Assembly (NCBI RefSeq): GCF_016921195.1
Contig: NZ_JAFGYF010000016.1
Location: forward strand, 1-58,551
Length of the DNA stretch: 58,551 bases
Source of the DNA: Cellulosimicrobium cellulans
GTDB taxonomy: Bacteria; Actinomycetota; Actinomycetes; Actinomycetales; Cellulomonadaceae
Direction of reading: 5' to 3'
This document shows, one piece after another, positions 34,704-44,650 of the stretch. Position 1 is the stretch's first letter. Each line of letters opens with the position of its first letter. Position numbers and translations under genes: made by a program. The notes below the pieces were generated by a model. The model did not search any database. It was not told where the DNA came from and saw only the letters and a list, made by a program, of their open reading frames with translations.

Positions 34704-36782
34704 GTGCCCGCCACCGCCGTACCGTCCACCCTCGACGCCGCGACCGAGGCACCCGCCGGGGACGCCTCGGACGAGCTCGCCCGGGAGCAGGAATTCCTCG
34801 AGAACGCCCGCACGCAGCTCGCCCGCATGCGCGAGCAGGCCGGGTCGCTCAACGCCCTCGCCGGGGACCGGGTCAGCGCCGAGCATCTCGAGGCGGCACT
34901 CGCCCGTCGGCTCGCCCAGCTCGCCGACGACCCCGAGGTCCCGCTCTTCTTCGGACGCATCGACCTCGACAGCGCGGGCGACGAGCCCGCCGAGGTCTTC
35001 CACATCGGCCGCCGGCACGTCTCCGACCCCGAGGGCGACCCGCTCGTCGTCGACTGGCGCGCCCCGGTGAGCACGCCCTTCTACCGCGCCACCCGCACCG
35101 AGCCGATGGGCGTCGCCGTCCGCCGACGCTACGGCTTCCAGCGAGGCGCTCTCACCGGCTTCGAGGACGAGGCGCTCACCGCCCCGGAACCCGGTGCGGC
35201 GCCCTCCGCGATCCTCGAGGCCGAGATCGAGCGCCCCCGCACCGGGCCGATGCGCGACATCGTCGCCACCATCCAGCCCGAGCAGGACGTCATCGTGCGC
35301 GGCGGGCTCGACCGGACCGTCGTCGTGCAGGGGGCGCCCGGCACGGGCAAGACCGCCGTCGGGCTGCACCGCGCCGCGTACCTGCTCTACGCCCACCGGG
35401 AGCGGGTGAGCCGCGCCGGGATGACCGTCGTCGGGCCCAACGCGAGCTTCTTGCGGTACATCCGCGACGTCCTGCCCGCCCTCGGTGAGGTCGACGCGAC
35501 CCAGACCACCGTCGAGGCGATCGTCGCGGCGCACGGCCGCCTGCGCGGGACGGAGCCCGCCGACGTCGCCCGGCTCAAGGGCGACGCACGCATGGCCGAG
35601 GTGCTCCGACGCGCCGTGTGGTCGCACCTCGCCGAGCCGTCCGACGCGCTCGTGGTGCCGCGCGGTGCGCGCCGCTGGCGCGTCGCCGCGCACGAGGCAC
35701 GGGAGCTGGTGGCGCAGGTGGTCGACCGGGAGCCGCGCTTCGACGCCGGTCGCGACCACCTGCGCCACGCGCTCGCGCACCGGATCCTCGTGCAGATCGA
35801 GGAGTCCGGGGAGGCGCTCGACGAGCGGGCCTGGGACGCGCTCGCGCGCACCCGCCCGGTGCGGGACTACACCGCCGCGGTGTGGCCGAAGGTCACGCCG
35901 ACGGCGCTGCTGCACCGGCTCCTCGTCGACCCCGCGTTCCTCGCCGCGAGCGCCGACGGCGTCCTCACCGCCGCCGAGCAGGAGCAGCTGCGCCCGGCGC
36001 GACCTTCCCGGACGCCCGGCACGGCCCGCTGGACGCTGGCCGACCTCGTCCTGCTCGACGAGGTCGCGGACCTGCTCGCGCGCGGCGCGTCGGTCGCGCA
36101 CGTCGTGGTGGACGAGGCGCAGGACCTGTCGCCGATGATGCTGCGCGCCCTCGGACGCCGGGCGCGCACCGGCTCGCTGACGGTGCTGGGCGACCTGGCC
36201 CAGGCGACGACGCCGTGGGGGGTCTCCTCGTGGACCGACGCGCTGACGCACCTCGGCAAGCCCGACGGCCACGTCGAGCAGCTCACCGCCGGGTTCCGCG
36301 TCCCCGGTGACGTCATCGAGCTCGCGGCGCGTCTGCTGCCGTCGATCGCGCCGGACCTCGACCCGCCGGTCGCCGTCCGCCGCGCCCGGGGCGAGCTGGT
36401 CCTCACCACGGACCCGCTGGTGGACCTGGTCCGCACGGCGCTCGCCCGGGAGGGCTCGGTCGGGCTCATCGTGCCCGACGGCGGCGCGGAGGCCGCGCGC
36501 AGGGCGCTCACCCAGGCCGGCCTCCCCTTCGCGGACGTCGGCGAGGCGGCGGACGACGAGGGCGCGGTCGAGTTCGACGCGCGCCTCGACCTCGTGCCCG
36601 CGTCGCTCGCGAAGGGGCTCGAGTTCGACCACGTCGTGCTGGACGACCCGGAGGGCGTCGTCCGGGGCGAGCCCGACCGGGTCACGGGGCTGCGGCGGCT
36701 GTACGTCTGCCTGACCCGCGCGGTGACGTCCCTCGCCGTCCGCCACCGCGGCGACCTGCCCGCCGAGCTCCGTCGTCCGTGA
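34704..36782 (+). CDS. helR: HelD/HelR-like RNA polymerase recycling ATPase
   Basis: 692-residue UvrD-like superfamily 1 ATPase. An N-terminal helical coiled region (about 15-60) is followed by Walker A GAPGTGKT near residue 210, Walker B VVVDEAQDLSP near 470, LTAGFRVPGD, and the late SLAKGLEFDHVVLDDPEGV and LYVCLTRA motifs. This is the layout of HelD-class factors that pull RNA polymerase off DNA. The actinobacterial HelR branch gives rifamycin tolerance by displacing the drug. Start GTG at 34704 has GGAGG 6 bases upstream and a TAGGAT promoter; the in-frame ATG at 34665 overlaps the -10. Assignment to HelR rather than another HelD class is likely, not certain. Confidence 0.82.
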   Translation: MPATAVPSTLDAATEAPAGDASDELAREQEFLENARTQLARMREQAGSLNALAGDRVSAEHLEAALARRLAQLADDPEVPLFFGRIDLDSAGDEPAEVFHIGRRHVSDPEGDPLVVDWRAPVSTPFYRATRTEPMGVAVRRRYGFQRGALTGFEDEALTAPEPGAAPSAILEAEIERPRTGPMRDIVATIQPEQDVIVRGGLDRTVVVQGAPGTGKTAVGLHRAAYLLYAHRERVSRAGMTVVGPNASFLRYIRDVLPALGEVDATQTTVEAIVAAHGRLRGTEPADVARLKGDARMAEVLRRAVWSHLAEPSDALVVPRGARRWRVAAHEARELVAQVVDREPRFDAGRDHLRHALAHRILVQIEESGEALDERAWDALARTRPVRDYTAAVWPKVTPTALLHRLLVDPAFLAASADGVLTAAEQEQLRPARPSRTPGTARWTLADLVLLDEVADLLARGASVAHVVVDEAQDLSPMMLRALGRRARTGSLTVLGDLAQATTPWGVSSWTDALTHLGKPDGHVEQLTAGFRVPGDVIELAARLLPSIAPDLDPPVAVRRARGELVLTTDPLVDLVRTALAREGSVGLIVPDGGAEAARRALTQAGLPFADVGEAADDEGAVEFDARLDLVPASLAKGLEFDHVVLDDPEGVVRGEPDRVTGLRRLYVCLTRAVTSLAVRHRGDLPAELRRP

Positions 36783-36837
36783 CGGGCGCCTCCGCGTGGC
36801 ACGGACGCGCGGGACGCGCCGTGTCGGACCTCGTCGG

Positions 36838-36843
36838 TAGGGT
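36838..36843 (+). promoter_or_regulatory. Leaderless -10 element of recQ
   Basis: TAGGGT ends 6 bases before the recQ GTG. Confidence 0.6.
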
Positions 36844-36849
36844 GCCCAG

Positions 36850-38679
<1,830 letters not shown>

Positions 38680-38745
38680 GCCGCCGCACACCGGGCTCGG
38701 GCCGTCCCCCCGTCGCCTGAAGCCGGAGAAGTCCTGGGGTCGGTG

Positions 38746-39129
38746 TCAGACGTCGACGCGGTAGGACAGCGCGAGCTCGTCGCCGCTGACCCCGCGGATG
38801 CCCCAGTTCTCGCGCGGCGCCTCGAGCACCACGAGCTCCACGTCGTCCGCGGTCAGGCCCAGGGCGGGCACGACGTCGTCGTACAGGGCCGCGACCAGCG
38901 CGCGCTTGGCGTCGCGCGTGCGGCCCGTGAAGCAGACGACCTCGACGACGAGGTACGCGTCCGAGCGCGGGGCGACCAGGTCGTCGTCGTCCAGGAGCAG
39001 GAACCGGTGGAACCGCTTGTCCGGCGGGAGCCGCCAGGTGCGCACGAGCGCGTCGTGCAGCGCGTCGGACACCTCCGCCCGCCGCTCGCCCCACACGCTG
39101 CGCCGTCCGTAGATCTTCACCTGGGCCAT
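38746..39129 (-). CDS. Tautomerase-family protein lacking proline-1
   Basis: 127-residue protein of the 4-oxalocrotonate tautomerase superfamily, of the longer type with LPPDKRFHRFLLL and the C-terminal RENWGIRGVSGDE. The family uses an N-terminal proline exposed by methionine removal as catalytic base. Here the start reads Met-Ala-Gln-Val, so that proline is missing. The start is fixed by TACGCT ending 6 bases before the ATG, leaving no room for another start close by. Tautomerase activity is therefore doubtful. Confidence 0.85.
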   Translation of the reverse strand: MAQVKIYGRRSVWGERRAEVSDALHDALVRTWRLPPDKRFHRFLLLDDDDLVAPRSDAYLVVEVVCFTGRTRDAKRALVAALYDDVVPALGLTADDVELVVLEAPRENWGIRGVSGDELALSYRVDV

Positions 39130-39135
39130 CGGGCG

Positions 39136-39141
39136 AGCGTA
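39136..39141 (-). promoter_or_regulatory. Leaderless -10 element of the tautomerase-like gene
   Basis: TACGCT on the minus strand ends 6 bases before the ATG at 39129. Confidence 0.6.
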
Positions 39142-39203
39142 GCCGTGACGCACCCCACGCCGTCGGCCCCGGTCACCCGCGGCGGGGACGTCGCGCGCGC
39201 TCG

Positions 39204-39209
39204 TAGAGT
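39204..39209 (+). promoter_or_regulatory. Leaderless -10 element of yaaA
   Basis: TAGAGT ends 6 bases before the yaaA GTG. Confidence 0.6.
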
Positions 39210-39215
39210 GACCCG

Positions 39216-40058
39216 GTGCTCGTGCTGCTCCCCCCGTCCGAGGGCAAGACCCCCGCGCCCGACGGCGCCGCGCCCGTCGACCTCGGCTCGCTCAGCTCTC
39301 CCGCCCTCACCGCGCACCGCGCGCAGGTGCTCGACGCGCTCGCCTCCGCGAGCGCGCGTCCGGACGCGCACGACGTCCTGGGCACGACGCCCGGGCTGGC
39401 CGAGGAGGTGCGGCGCAACACGTCCCTGCGCACCGCACCCGCGGGTCCCGCGGCCGACGTGTACACGGGCGTGCTCTACGGCGCCGCCGACCTCGCGGGC
39501 GCGCTCGCGTCCGGCGGCGAGGCGGCGCGGCGAGCGCGCGAGGACGTCCGGGTCGTGTCGGCGCTGTGGGGGGCGCTCTCCCCCGCCGACCGGGTTCCCG
39601 CGTACCGGCTCTCCATGGCGGTGGACCTGCCGGGTGTCGGGAGGCTCGCCGCCGCGTGGCGCCCGCACCTCGCCCCCGTGCTCGGCGAGCGCGCGACCGG
39701 CGACGTCGTCGTCGACTGCCGGTCCGCGACGTACGTGGGCGCGTGGAAGCCCGCGACCTCCGGGCCGCGCTCCGCCGACTGGGTCGCGGTGCGCGTGGTG
39801 CGCGAGCACGCCGGGAAGCGCACCGTCGTCTCGCACAACGCCAAGCACACGCGCGGTGTGCTCGCCGGGCACCTGCTGCGCCGGACCGGAGAACCGCCGT
39901 CGTCGGCCGACGGACTGCTCGACGCCGCGGGCGAGCTCGTCGGCACGGTGATCGGCACGGAGGTGGGATCCGGCCTGAGCTACCGCCTCCTGGAGACGAC
40001 CCTCCACGACGCGACCACCCGGAGCGGGCCGCTCACGCTCGAGCTCGTCATCTCCTGA
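39216..40058 (+). CDS. yaaA: Peroxide stress protein YaaA
   Basis: 280-residue member of the YaaA/DUF328 family. The N-terminal LPPSEGKTPAP, the central VYTGVLYGAADLAG and ALWGALSPADRVPAYRLSM, and the C-terminal VVSHNAKHTRGVLAGHLL are the family landmarks. In E. coli YaaA lowers free iron during hydrogen peroxide stress and binds DNA. Here it stands alone with its own leaderless promoter and no OxyR-like gene nearby. Confidence 0.92.
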   Translation: MLVLLPPSEGKTPAPDGAAPVDLGSLSSPALTAHRAQVLDALASASARPDAHDVLGTTPGLAEEVRRNTSLRTAPAGPAADVYTGVLYGAADLAGALASGGEAARRAREDVRVVSALWGALSPADRVPAYRLSMAVDLPGVGRLAAAWRPHLAPVLGERATGDVVVDCRSATYVGAWKPATSGPRSADWVAVRVVREHAGKRTVVSHNAKHTRGVLAGHLLRRTGEPPSSADGLLDAAGELVGTVIGTEVGSGLSYRLLETTLHDATTRSGPLTLELVIS

Positions 40059-40075
40059 GCGGTCGACCGAGCGAT

Positions 40076-40112
40076 CGCCCGGACCCGGGCTTGCACCCGC
40101 TGCGGCCGGGCG
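40076..40112 (+). terminator. Possible yaaA terminator
   Basis: 7-bp stem CGCCCGG/CCGGGCG (40076-40082, 40106-40112) with a long GC-rich loop, 18 bases after yaaA. Confidence 0.35.
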
Positions 40113-40134
40113 GGACGAGGTACACAGTGGACCC

Positions 40135-40481
40135 ATGGTCTACAGCGAGGGCCTCGCCGAGCGGATCCGCGCCGCCCTGGGACCGCGCGCCCCGTTCGAC
40201 GAGCGGAAGATGTTCGGTGGGATCGCGTTCCTCGTCAACACGCACATGGCGCTCGGCGTCACCCGGGACGACCTCATGTGCGGGTCGGCAAGGAGGGCAC
40301 GGACGCGGCGCTGGAACGGGGCGGGGCTGTCATGGAGATGGGTGGTCGCCCGATGACGGGGATGATCCTCGTCGACGGCGCACGAGTCGCCGACCCCGAC
40401 GAGCTCGACGCCTGGGTCGCGACGGCCGTCGAGCACGCCCTCGCAGAGCCACCAACAATGAAAAAGCCCCGAAAGGGGTGA
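40135..40481 (+). pseudogene. Frameshifted TfoX/Sxy N-terminal domain protein
   Basis: The first reading frame (40135-40278) gives MVYSEGLAERIRA ... KMFGGIAFLVNTHMA ... DDLM, the start of a TfoX_N domain. A second frame from 40278 continues exactly where the family should, with RVGKEGTDAALE, GGRPMTGMILVDG and DELDAWVATAVEHAL. One base appears to be missing at about 40278 (ATG-TG instead of ATG-GTG). The gene would otherwise encode about 115 residues, normal for this family. It may be a true pseudogene or a sequencing error. TfoX_N proteins regulate competence in Haemophilus; the short actinobacterial forms are uncharacterised. Confidence 0.8.
40457..40480 (-). terminator. Intrinsic terminator with U tract
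   Basis: On the minus strand CCCCTTTCGGGG is followed by CTTTTTC, a textbook rho-independent terminator for the nif3-rnhA operon. It lies inside the 3' end of the frameshifted TfoX gene. The 124 bases between it and the rnhA stop hold no gene; they contain one 8-bp hairpin CTTCGCGA/TCGCGAAG. Confidence 0.75.
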
Positions 40482-40605
40482 ACCTGCCCCGCGCCGCCGA
40501 GCGCCGAGCACCGGCCGCGAGGTCGAACCCGCTGCCCTCAGGTAGACGGCGCGGCGCTCTGCTTCGCGACCGGGGGGTTCTACCTCGCGAAGGACGTCCG
40601 CAGCC

Positions 40606-41844
40606 TCAGAGGTCGCTCGGGACGCCCTGTGCGGTGAGCTCGCTCGTGCCGTCCGCCCACAGGCGCAGGATGCTCACCGACGCCGGCGGCACGCGCACGC
40701 GCGACCACTGCGACGGCGGCGCGCCGATCGCCGTCCCGATCGCGGCACGCACCTGCACCGCGTGGCCCACGACGACCGCCGTCCGGCCCGCCGGTCCCGC
40801 ACCCGGCAGGAGCGTCTCGACGAGGTCCTGGAGCCCATGCCAGACGCGCGCCCCGACGTCGGCGTACGACTCGCCGCCCGGGGCCGCGGTCGTGCCGGTC
40901 GTGTGCCACGCGAGCAGGCGGCCCGGCCACGCGGCGTCGACCTCCGCGGCGGTGAGCCCCTCCCACTCCCCGAAGTCGACCTCGGCGAACCGGTCGTCCG
41001 TCGTGACGTGGACGCCGAGCCGGCGGCCGACCGCGCGCGCCGTCTCCTGCGCGCGCACCATGGGCGAGGCGACGATCGCGGTCGGCCGGGGCAGGTCGGG
41101 CCACGCCTGGCGCCCGACCCGGAACACGAGGTCGGCCGCCTGCGCCGCCTGCGTGCGACCGCGCGCCGTCAGCGACGGGCCCGGCACGGACGACCCGCTG
41201 AACGCGCCCGCGACGGTGAGCGGCGTCTGCCCGTGCCGCACGAGGACGACCGTGAGAGCGGGAGCGTCGTCGAACCGGACGGCGGCGCCGGACGGGCGGG
41301 CGGGGGTGTCGAACGCGACCGACTCGCCCGGGACGTCGGCGGGCGCGTCCGCCGCCCGGTCCGGCTCGTCGTCGCCGGCACCCGGCGCGACGTCGACACC
41401 CTGGGGGGAGTCGCGCACGACCGTCCCCGCCGTGTCCATCGCCTCGTTCGCGAGCGCGTCCGCCGCGGAGTTCTGCGCGCGCGGCACCCACTCGTACGCG
41501 ACCTGCCCCGCGGGCAGCACCGACGCCGCCTCGGCCGCGAGGCGGCGCATGTCGTCGTGCTTGATCTGCCAGCGACCGGACATCTGCTCGACGACGAGCC
41601 GCGAGTCCATCCGCACGGTCACCCGGGCGCCCGGGTCGATCTCGGCCGCGGCGCGCAGCCCGGCGACGAGGCCTGAGTACTCGGCGACGTTGTTCGTCGT
41701 CGTCCCGAGGTACGCGGCGCGCTCGGCGAGGACCTGACCGCTCTCCCCGTCGCGCACGAGCGCACCGAAGCCCGCCGGGCCCGGGTTCCCCCGCGACCCG
41801 CCGTCGGCCTCGACGACGAGGTGCCGCGGACCTGCCGCGCTCAC
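40606..41844 (-). CDS. Bifunctional RNase HI / CobC-like acid phosphatase
   Basis: 412-residue fusion. The N-terminal RNase HI domain (1-140) has catalytic acids in VEADGGSRGNPG (Asp), NNVAEYSGL (Glu), RMDSRLVVEQM (Asp) and NSAADALANEA (Asp). A linker of about 60 residues leads to a histidine-phosphatase domain with the catalytic VLVRHGQT near residue 203 and VVVGHAVQVRA. The same fusion in Mycobacterium (Rv2228c) shows RNase H and alpha-ribazole phosphatase activity. GTG at 41844 overlaps the stop of the upstream gene, so it is the last gene of a three-gene operon with nif3. Confidence 0.93.
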   Translation of the reverse strand: MSAAGPRHLVVEADGGSRGNPGPAGFGALVRDGESGQVLAERAAYLGTTTNNVAEYSGLVAGLRAAAEIDPGARVTVRMDSRLVVEQMSGRWQIKHDDMRRLAAEAASVLPAGQVAYEWVPRAQNSAADALANEAMDTAGTVVRDSPQGVDVAPGAGDDEPDRAADAPADVPGESVAFDTPARPSGAAVRFDDAPALTVVLVRHGQTPLTVAGAFSGSSVPGPSLTARGRTQAAQAADLVFRVGRQAWPDLPRPTAIVASPMVRAQETARAVGRRLGVHVTTDDRFAEVDFGEWEGLTAAEVDAAWPGRLLAWHTTGTTAAPGGESYADVGARVWHGLQDLVETLLPGAGPAGRTAVVVGHAVQVRAAIGTAIGAPPSQWSRVRVPPASVSILRLWADGTSELTAQGVPSDL

Positions 41845-42584
41845 GCGCCGGCGCCCTCCGGCCGCACGACGATGTGGCCGTAGTCCTCGAGCCGCACCAC
41901 CTGGTCGGGCGCCGCGGACGTGATCGCCGCGAGCTCGGCCGGGCTCAGCGAGACGTTGAGCCCGTCGACGTGCTGGCCGCGCAGCGCGACCACGCCACGG
42001 CCGCCGTTCTGGTCGCGCACGCGCTCGTAGAGGGCGAGGAGCGCGGCATCGAGGCCCGCGACCGCGTCGGTGCGCTTGGCCGCGACCTGGCCCGCCTCGG
42101 CGTCGAGCTCGGCATAGCGCGCGTCGCGCGCAGCCACGACCTCGGCCCTCGCGGCCTCCAGCTCGGCGTTCGCCGACTCGAGCTTCGCGAGCGCCTCCTC
42201 GTGCGCCTCGAGGCGCTCCATGACGTCGAGCTCCACCTCCTCGAGCACTCCCTGGCGCCGTGCGAGGGACTCGAGCTCCGCGACGAGCGCCTGCGCGTCC
42301 TTGGCACCGACCTGCCCCGAGTCGAGCCGCGACTGGTCGCGCGCGGCGCGCGTGCGCACCTGCTCGACGTCGGTCTCCGCCTTGGTGAGCTCGCGCTTGA
42401 GGTCGCTCACCGCGGTGCGGGACTCGACGAGCTTGCCGCGCAGGTCCGCGATCTGGGCGTCGAGCTCGGCGATGCGCGCGTGCTCGGGCAGGTTCTTGCG
42501 CTGGTGCGCGAGCTGCTGCGCCCGCGTGTCGAGCTCCTGGACGTCGAGCAGGCGGAGCTGGTCGGCGGACGGTGCAGTGGCCAC
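41841..42584 (-). CDS. Zinc-ribbon family coiled-coil protein that has lost its cysteines
   Basis: 247-residue protein of the CT398/zf-RING_7 family, always found beside nif3 and rnhA in actinobacteria. Residues 10-185 form a long coiled coil (RTAVSDLKRELTKAETDVEQ and similar). The C-terminus should carry a four-cysteine zinc ribbon. Here the aligned positions read LRGQHVDGLNVSLSPAEL and VRLEDYGHIVVR, with no cysteine in the whole protein. The fold may persist without metal. In relatives it is thought to be a chaperone-like adaptor; the function is not established. The ATG at 42584 follows nif3 by about 50 bases. Confidence 0.88.
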   Translation of the reverse strand: MATAPSADQLRLLDVQELDTRAQQLAHQRKNLPEHARIAELDAQIADLRGKLVESRTAVSDLKRELTKAETDVEQVRTRAARDQSRLDSGQVGAKDAQALVAELESLARRQGVLEEVELDVMERLEAHEEALAKLESANAELEAARAEVVAARDARYAELDAEAGQVAAKRTDAVAGLDAALLALYERVRDQNGGRGVVALRGQHVDGLNVSLSPAELAAITSAAPDQVVRLEDYGHIVVRPEGAGA

Positions 42585-42636
42585 AGGTGGTTCCTTTCGT
42601 GGGCCCCGTGCGGGGCCGGCGTGCAGGGTCGGGGCG

Positions 42637-43647
42637 TCAGGCGGACGGGGCGTCGGGGTCGGGCCGGTCGGGGCGCGGGTCCGCGGGCGGCTCGGCGGGC
42701 GCCGACGAGATCCGTGCGGTCCACGGGTCCGTGACGAGCGTGCTCACGCGCGTCTCGACGCTCGTGCCGGGGTGCGCGCGCGCGAGGGCGCGCGCGAGGT
42801 CCTCGGCAGCGTAGCGGAGCCAGGGCCACTCGGAGGCGTAGTGCGGCACGTCGACGAGGAAGGGCGTCCCCGCGTCGCCGTCGCCCTCGAGCCGGGCTCG
42901 CTCGCGCAGCTCCGAGACCGGGTGGTGGCGCAGGTCGGACGTGAGGTAGACGTCGGCGCCGCTCGCGCGGACGGCGTCGAACAGCGAGTCGCCCGAGCCA
43001 CCCACGACGGCGACCGACTCGACGGTCGCGTCGAGGTCGCCCGCGACACGCACGCCCTGGACCGTGGGCGGGAGCACCTCCGCGACGCGCTGCGCGAAGC
43101 CGCGCAGCGTCGTCGGCTCCGCGAGGCGGCCCACGCGACCGGTGCCGGTGCGCGGCGCCTCGCGCGGCGACAGCGCCGGGTGCGCGACGAGCGGCACGCG
43201 GTGCAGCAGGTCGAGGGCGTCCGCGAGCGCGTCGGCGACGCCGCGCTCCGCCGCGTCGGCGTTCGTGTGCGCGACGTACAGACCGCACCCGCCCCGGATG
43301 AGCCGGTGCACGAGCGAGCCCTTGAACGTCGTGGCCGCGACCGAGTGCACGGGGCGCAGGAACAGCGGGTGGTGCGTGACCAGGAGGTCCGCACCCCAGG
43401 CGAGCGCCTCGTCCGCGACCTCCTCGACCGGGTCGACGGCGAACAGCACCTTGCGCACGGGCGCGCTCGGGTCCCCGGCCACGAGCCCGACGGCGTCCCA
43501 GGCCTCGGCCGTCGACGGCGGGTACAGCTCGTCCAGCGTCCGCACGACGCGACCGAGCGTCGGGGGCACGGCGCCGTCGGCCGCCGGGTCAGTGCGAGGC
43601 GTGTCGGTGGACGACGTGTCGGTGCTCGGGTCGGGCGCGACGGTCAT
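42637..43647 (-). CDS. Nif3-like dinuclear metal centre protein
   Basis: 336-residue Nif3/YbgI-family protein (often annotated GTP cyclohydrolase I type 2-like). Metal ligands are visible in LVTHHPLFLRP (two His), VAHTNAD (His, Asp) and the C-terminal DVPHYASEWPW (His, Glu). An N-terminal 30-residue Thr/Asp/Pro-rich extension and an acidic proline-rich C-terminal tail are extra. The biochemical role is unsettled. It is the first gene of the nif3 - zinc-ribbon - rnhA operon. The start follows a TAGCCT leaderless promoter. Confidence 0.92.
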   Translation of the reverse strand: MTVAPDPSTDTSSTDTPRTDPAADGAVPPTLGRVVRTLDELYPPSTAEAWDAVGLVAGDPSAPVRKVLFAVDPVEEVADEALAWGADLLVTHHPLFLRPVHSVAATTFKGSLVHRLIRGGCGLYVAHTNADAAERGVADALADALDLLHRVPLVAHPALSPREAPRTGTGRVGRLAEPTTLRGFAQRVAEVLPPTVQGVRVAGDLDATVESVAVVGGSGDSLFDAVRASGADVYLTSDLRHHPVSELRERARLEGDGDAGTPFLVDVPHYASEWPWLRYAAEDLARALARAHPGTSVETRVSTLVTDPWTARISSAPAEPPADPRPDRPDPDAPSA

Positions 43648-43653
43648 GGCGGC

Positions 43654-43659
43654 AGGCTA
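43654..43659 (-). promoter_or_regulatory. Leaderless -10 element of the nif3 operon
   Basis: TAGCCT on the minus strand ends 6 bases before the ATG at 43647. Confidence 0.65.
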
Positions 43660-43729
43660 TCCCGCCGGAGGGTCGCGCCACCTCCGGATGGCAGCGCCCG
43701 CTCGCGCTGTGTGCCGTGCGCGCACCGCT

Positions 43730-43735
43730 TAGCGT
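43730..43735 (+). promoter_or_regulatory. Leaderless -10 element of the AraC gene
   Basis: TAGCGT ends 6 bases before the GTG at 43742. It lies back to back with the nif3 promoter, about 70 bases away. Confidence 0.6.
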
Positions 43736-43741
43736 GGGGTC

Positions 43742-44650
43742 GTGCACGAGTTCGTGCGAGCCCAGCCCGCCGCGCTGCCGAGCGGCATCGTGTCGATGGT
43801 CGGTTACCGCCTGCGCACCGAGACGACGGACGGCATGCCGTCCGTCCACCGCGGCCTGCCGTCGCCGTGGCTCACGCTCGTGGTGAGCACCGCGGGGGCC
43901 GTCCCGACGTCCCCCGCGCCGGACGCCGACCCCCTGCGCTACGAGTCGCTGGTCGGCGGTCTGCACACGCGCCCGGCGTACATTCACCAGCCGGCGCGGC
44001 AGGCGGGCGTCCAGCTCGGGCTCGACCCCCTCGCGTGCCGGGAGCTGACGGGCGTCCGGGCGGGCGACCTCGGGCTGGTCGAGGACGCCGACGCGGTCCT
44101 CGGCCCCGTCGCCGGACGGCTGCGCGAGCAGGTCGCCGAGGCCGCGTCGTGGCCGGACGCGTTCGCGGCCGTGCTCGCCGCCTTCGCGGACCGCGACGGC
44201 CCGCCCCGCGGACGCGGTGCCCCGCCCGTCCGCACAGAGGTGCGCGTCGAGGTCGCGGAAGCCTGGCGCCTGCTCGTCCGCAGCCGGGGCCGGGCGCGCG
44301 TGCGCGACGTCGCGCGACACGTCGCCCTCGGCGAGCGGCAGCTCGAGACGCTGTTCCGGGCCGAGCTCGGCGTCACGCCCCGATCTGCGCGCGGCCTGGT
44401 GCGGTTCGACGCCGCTCGACGCCAGGTGCAGCGCGTCGCCCTCGGCCAGGACGCCCGGACGCTCGCCGACGTCGCCGCGCAGACCGGGTACGCCGACCAC
44501 TCCCACCTGGTGCGCGACTTCCGCCGGTTCGCCGGCACGAGTCCGACCACCTGGGTACGCGAAGAGCTCGGGAACATCCAAGCCGGCGGACACACCGACG
44601 GGCCAGGGTGGGGTCATGAGCATCCAACAGAGCACCCGCACGACCGCTGA
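43742..44650 (+). CDS. AraC family transcriptional regulator
   Basis: 302-residue regulator. The C-terminal DNA-binding domain has two helix-turn-helix units, VRDVARHVALGERQLETLFR and LADVAAQTGYADHSHLVRDFRRFAGTSPTTW, the standard AraC signature. The N-terminal part is a ligand or dimer domain of the type with PSPWLTLVV and QAGVQLGLDPLA. The last 12 residues overlap the start of the VOC gene by 35 bases, which suggests that the pair is transcribed together and that the regulator may act on a VOC substrate. Confidence 0.9.
   Translation: MHEFVRAQPAALPSGIVSMVGYRLRTETTDGMPSVHRGLPSPWLTLVVSTAGAVPTSPAPDADPLRYESLVGGLHTRPAYIHQPARQAGVQLGLDPLACRELTGVRAGDLGLVEDADAVLGPVAGRLREQVAEAASWPDAFAAVLAAFADRDGPPRGRGAPPVRTEVRVEVAEAWRLLVRSRGRARVRDVARHVALGERQLETLFRAELGVTPRSARGLVRFDAARRQVQRVALGQDARTLADVAAQTGYADHSHLVRDFRRFAGTSPTTWVREELGNIQAGGHTDGPGWGHEHPTEHPHDR

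Noticed and set aside
40482-40605. Possible tRNA or small RNA in the 3' flank of rnhA, with a GGTTCGAC stretch
   Set aside because: The stems needed for a T arm and acceptor do not pair; only one unrelated 8-bp hairpin forms. Treated as 3' untranslated sequence.
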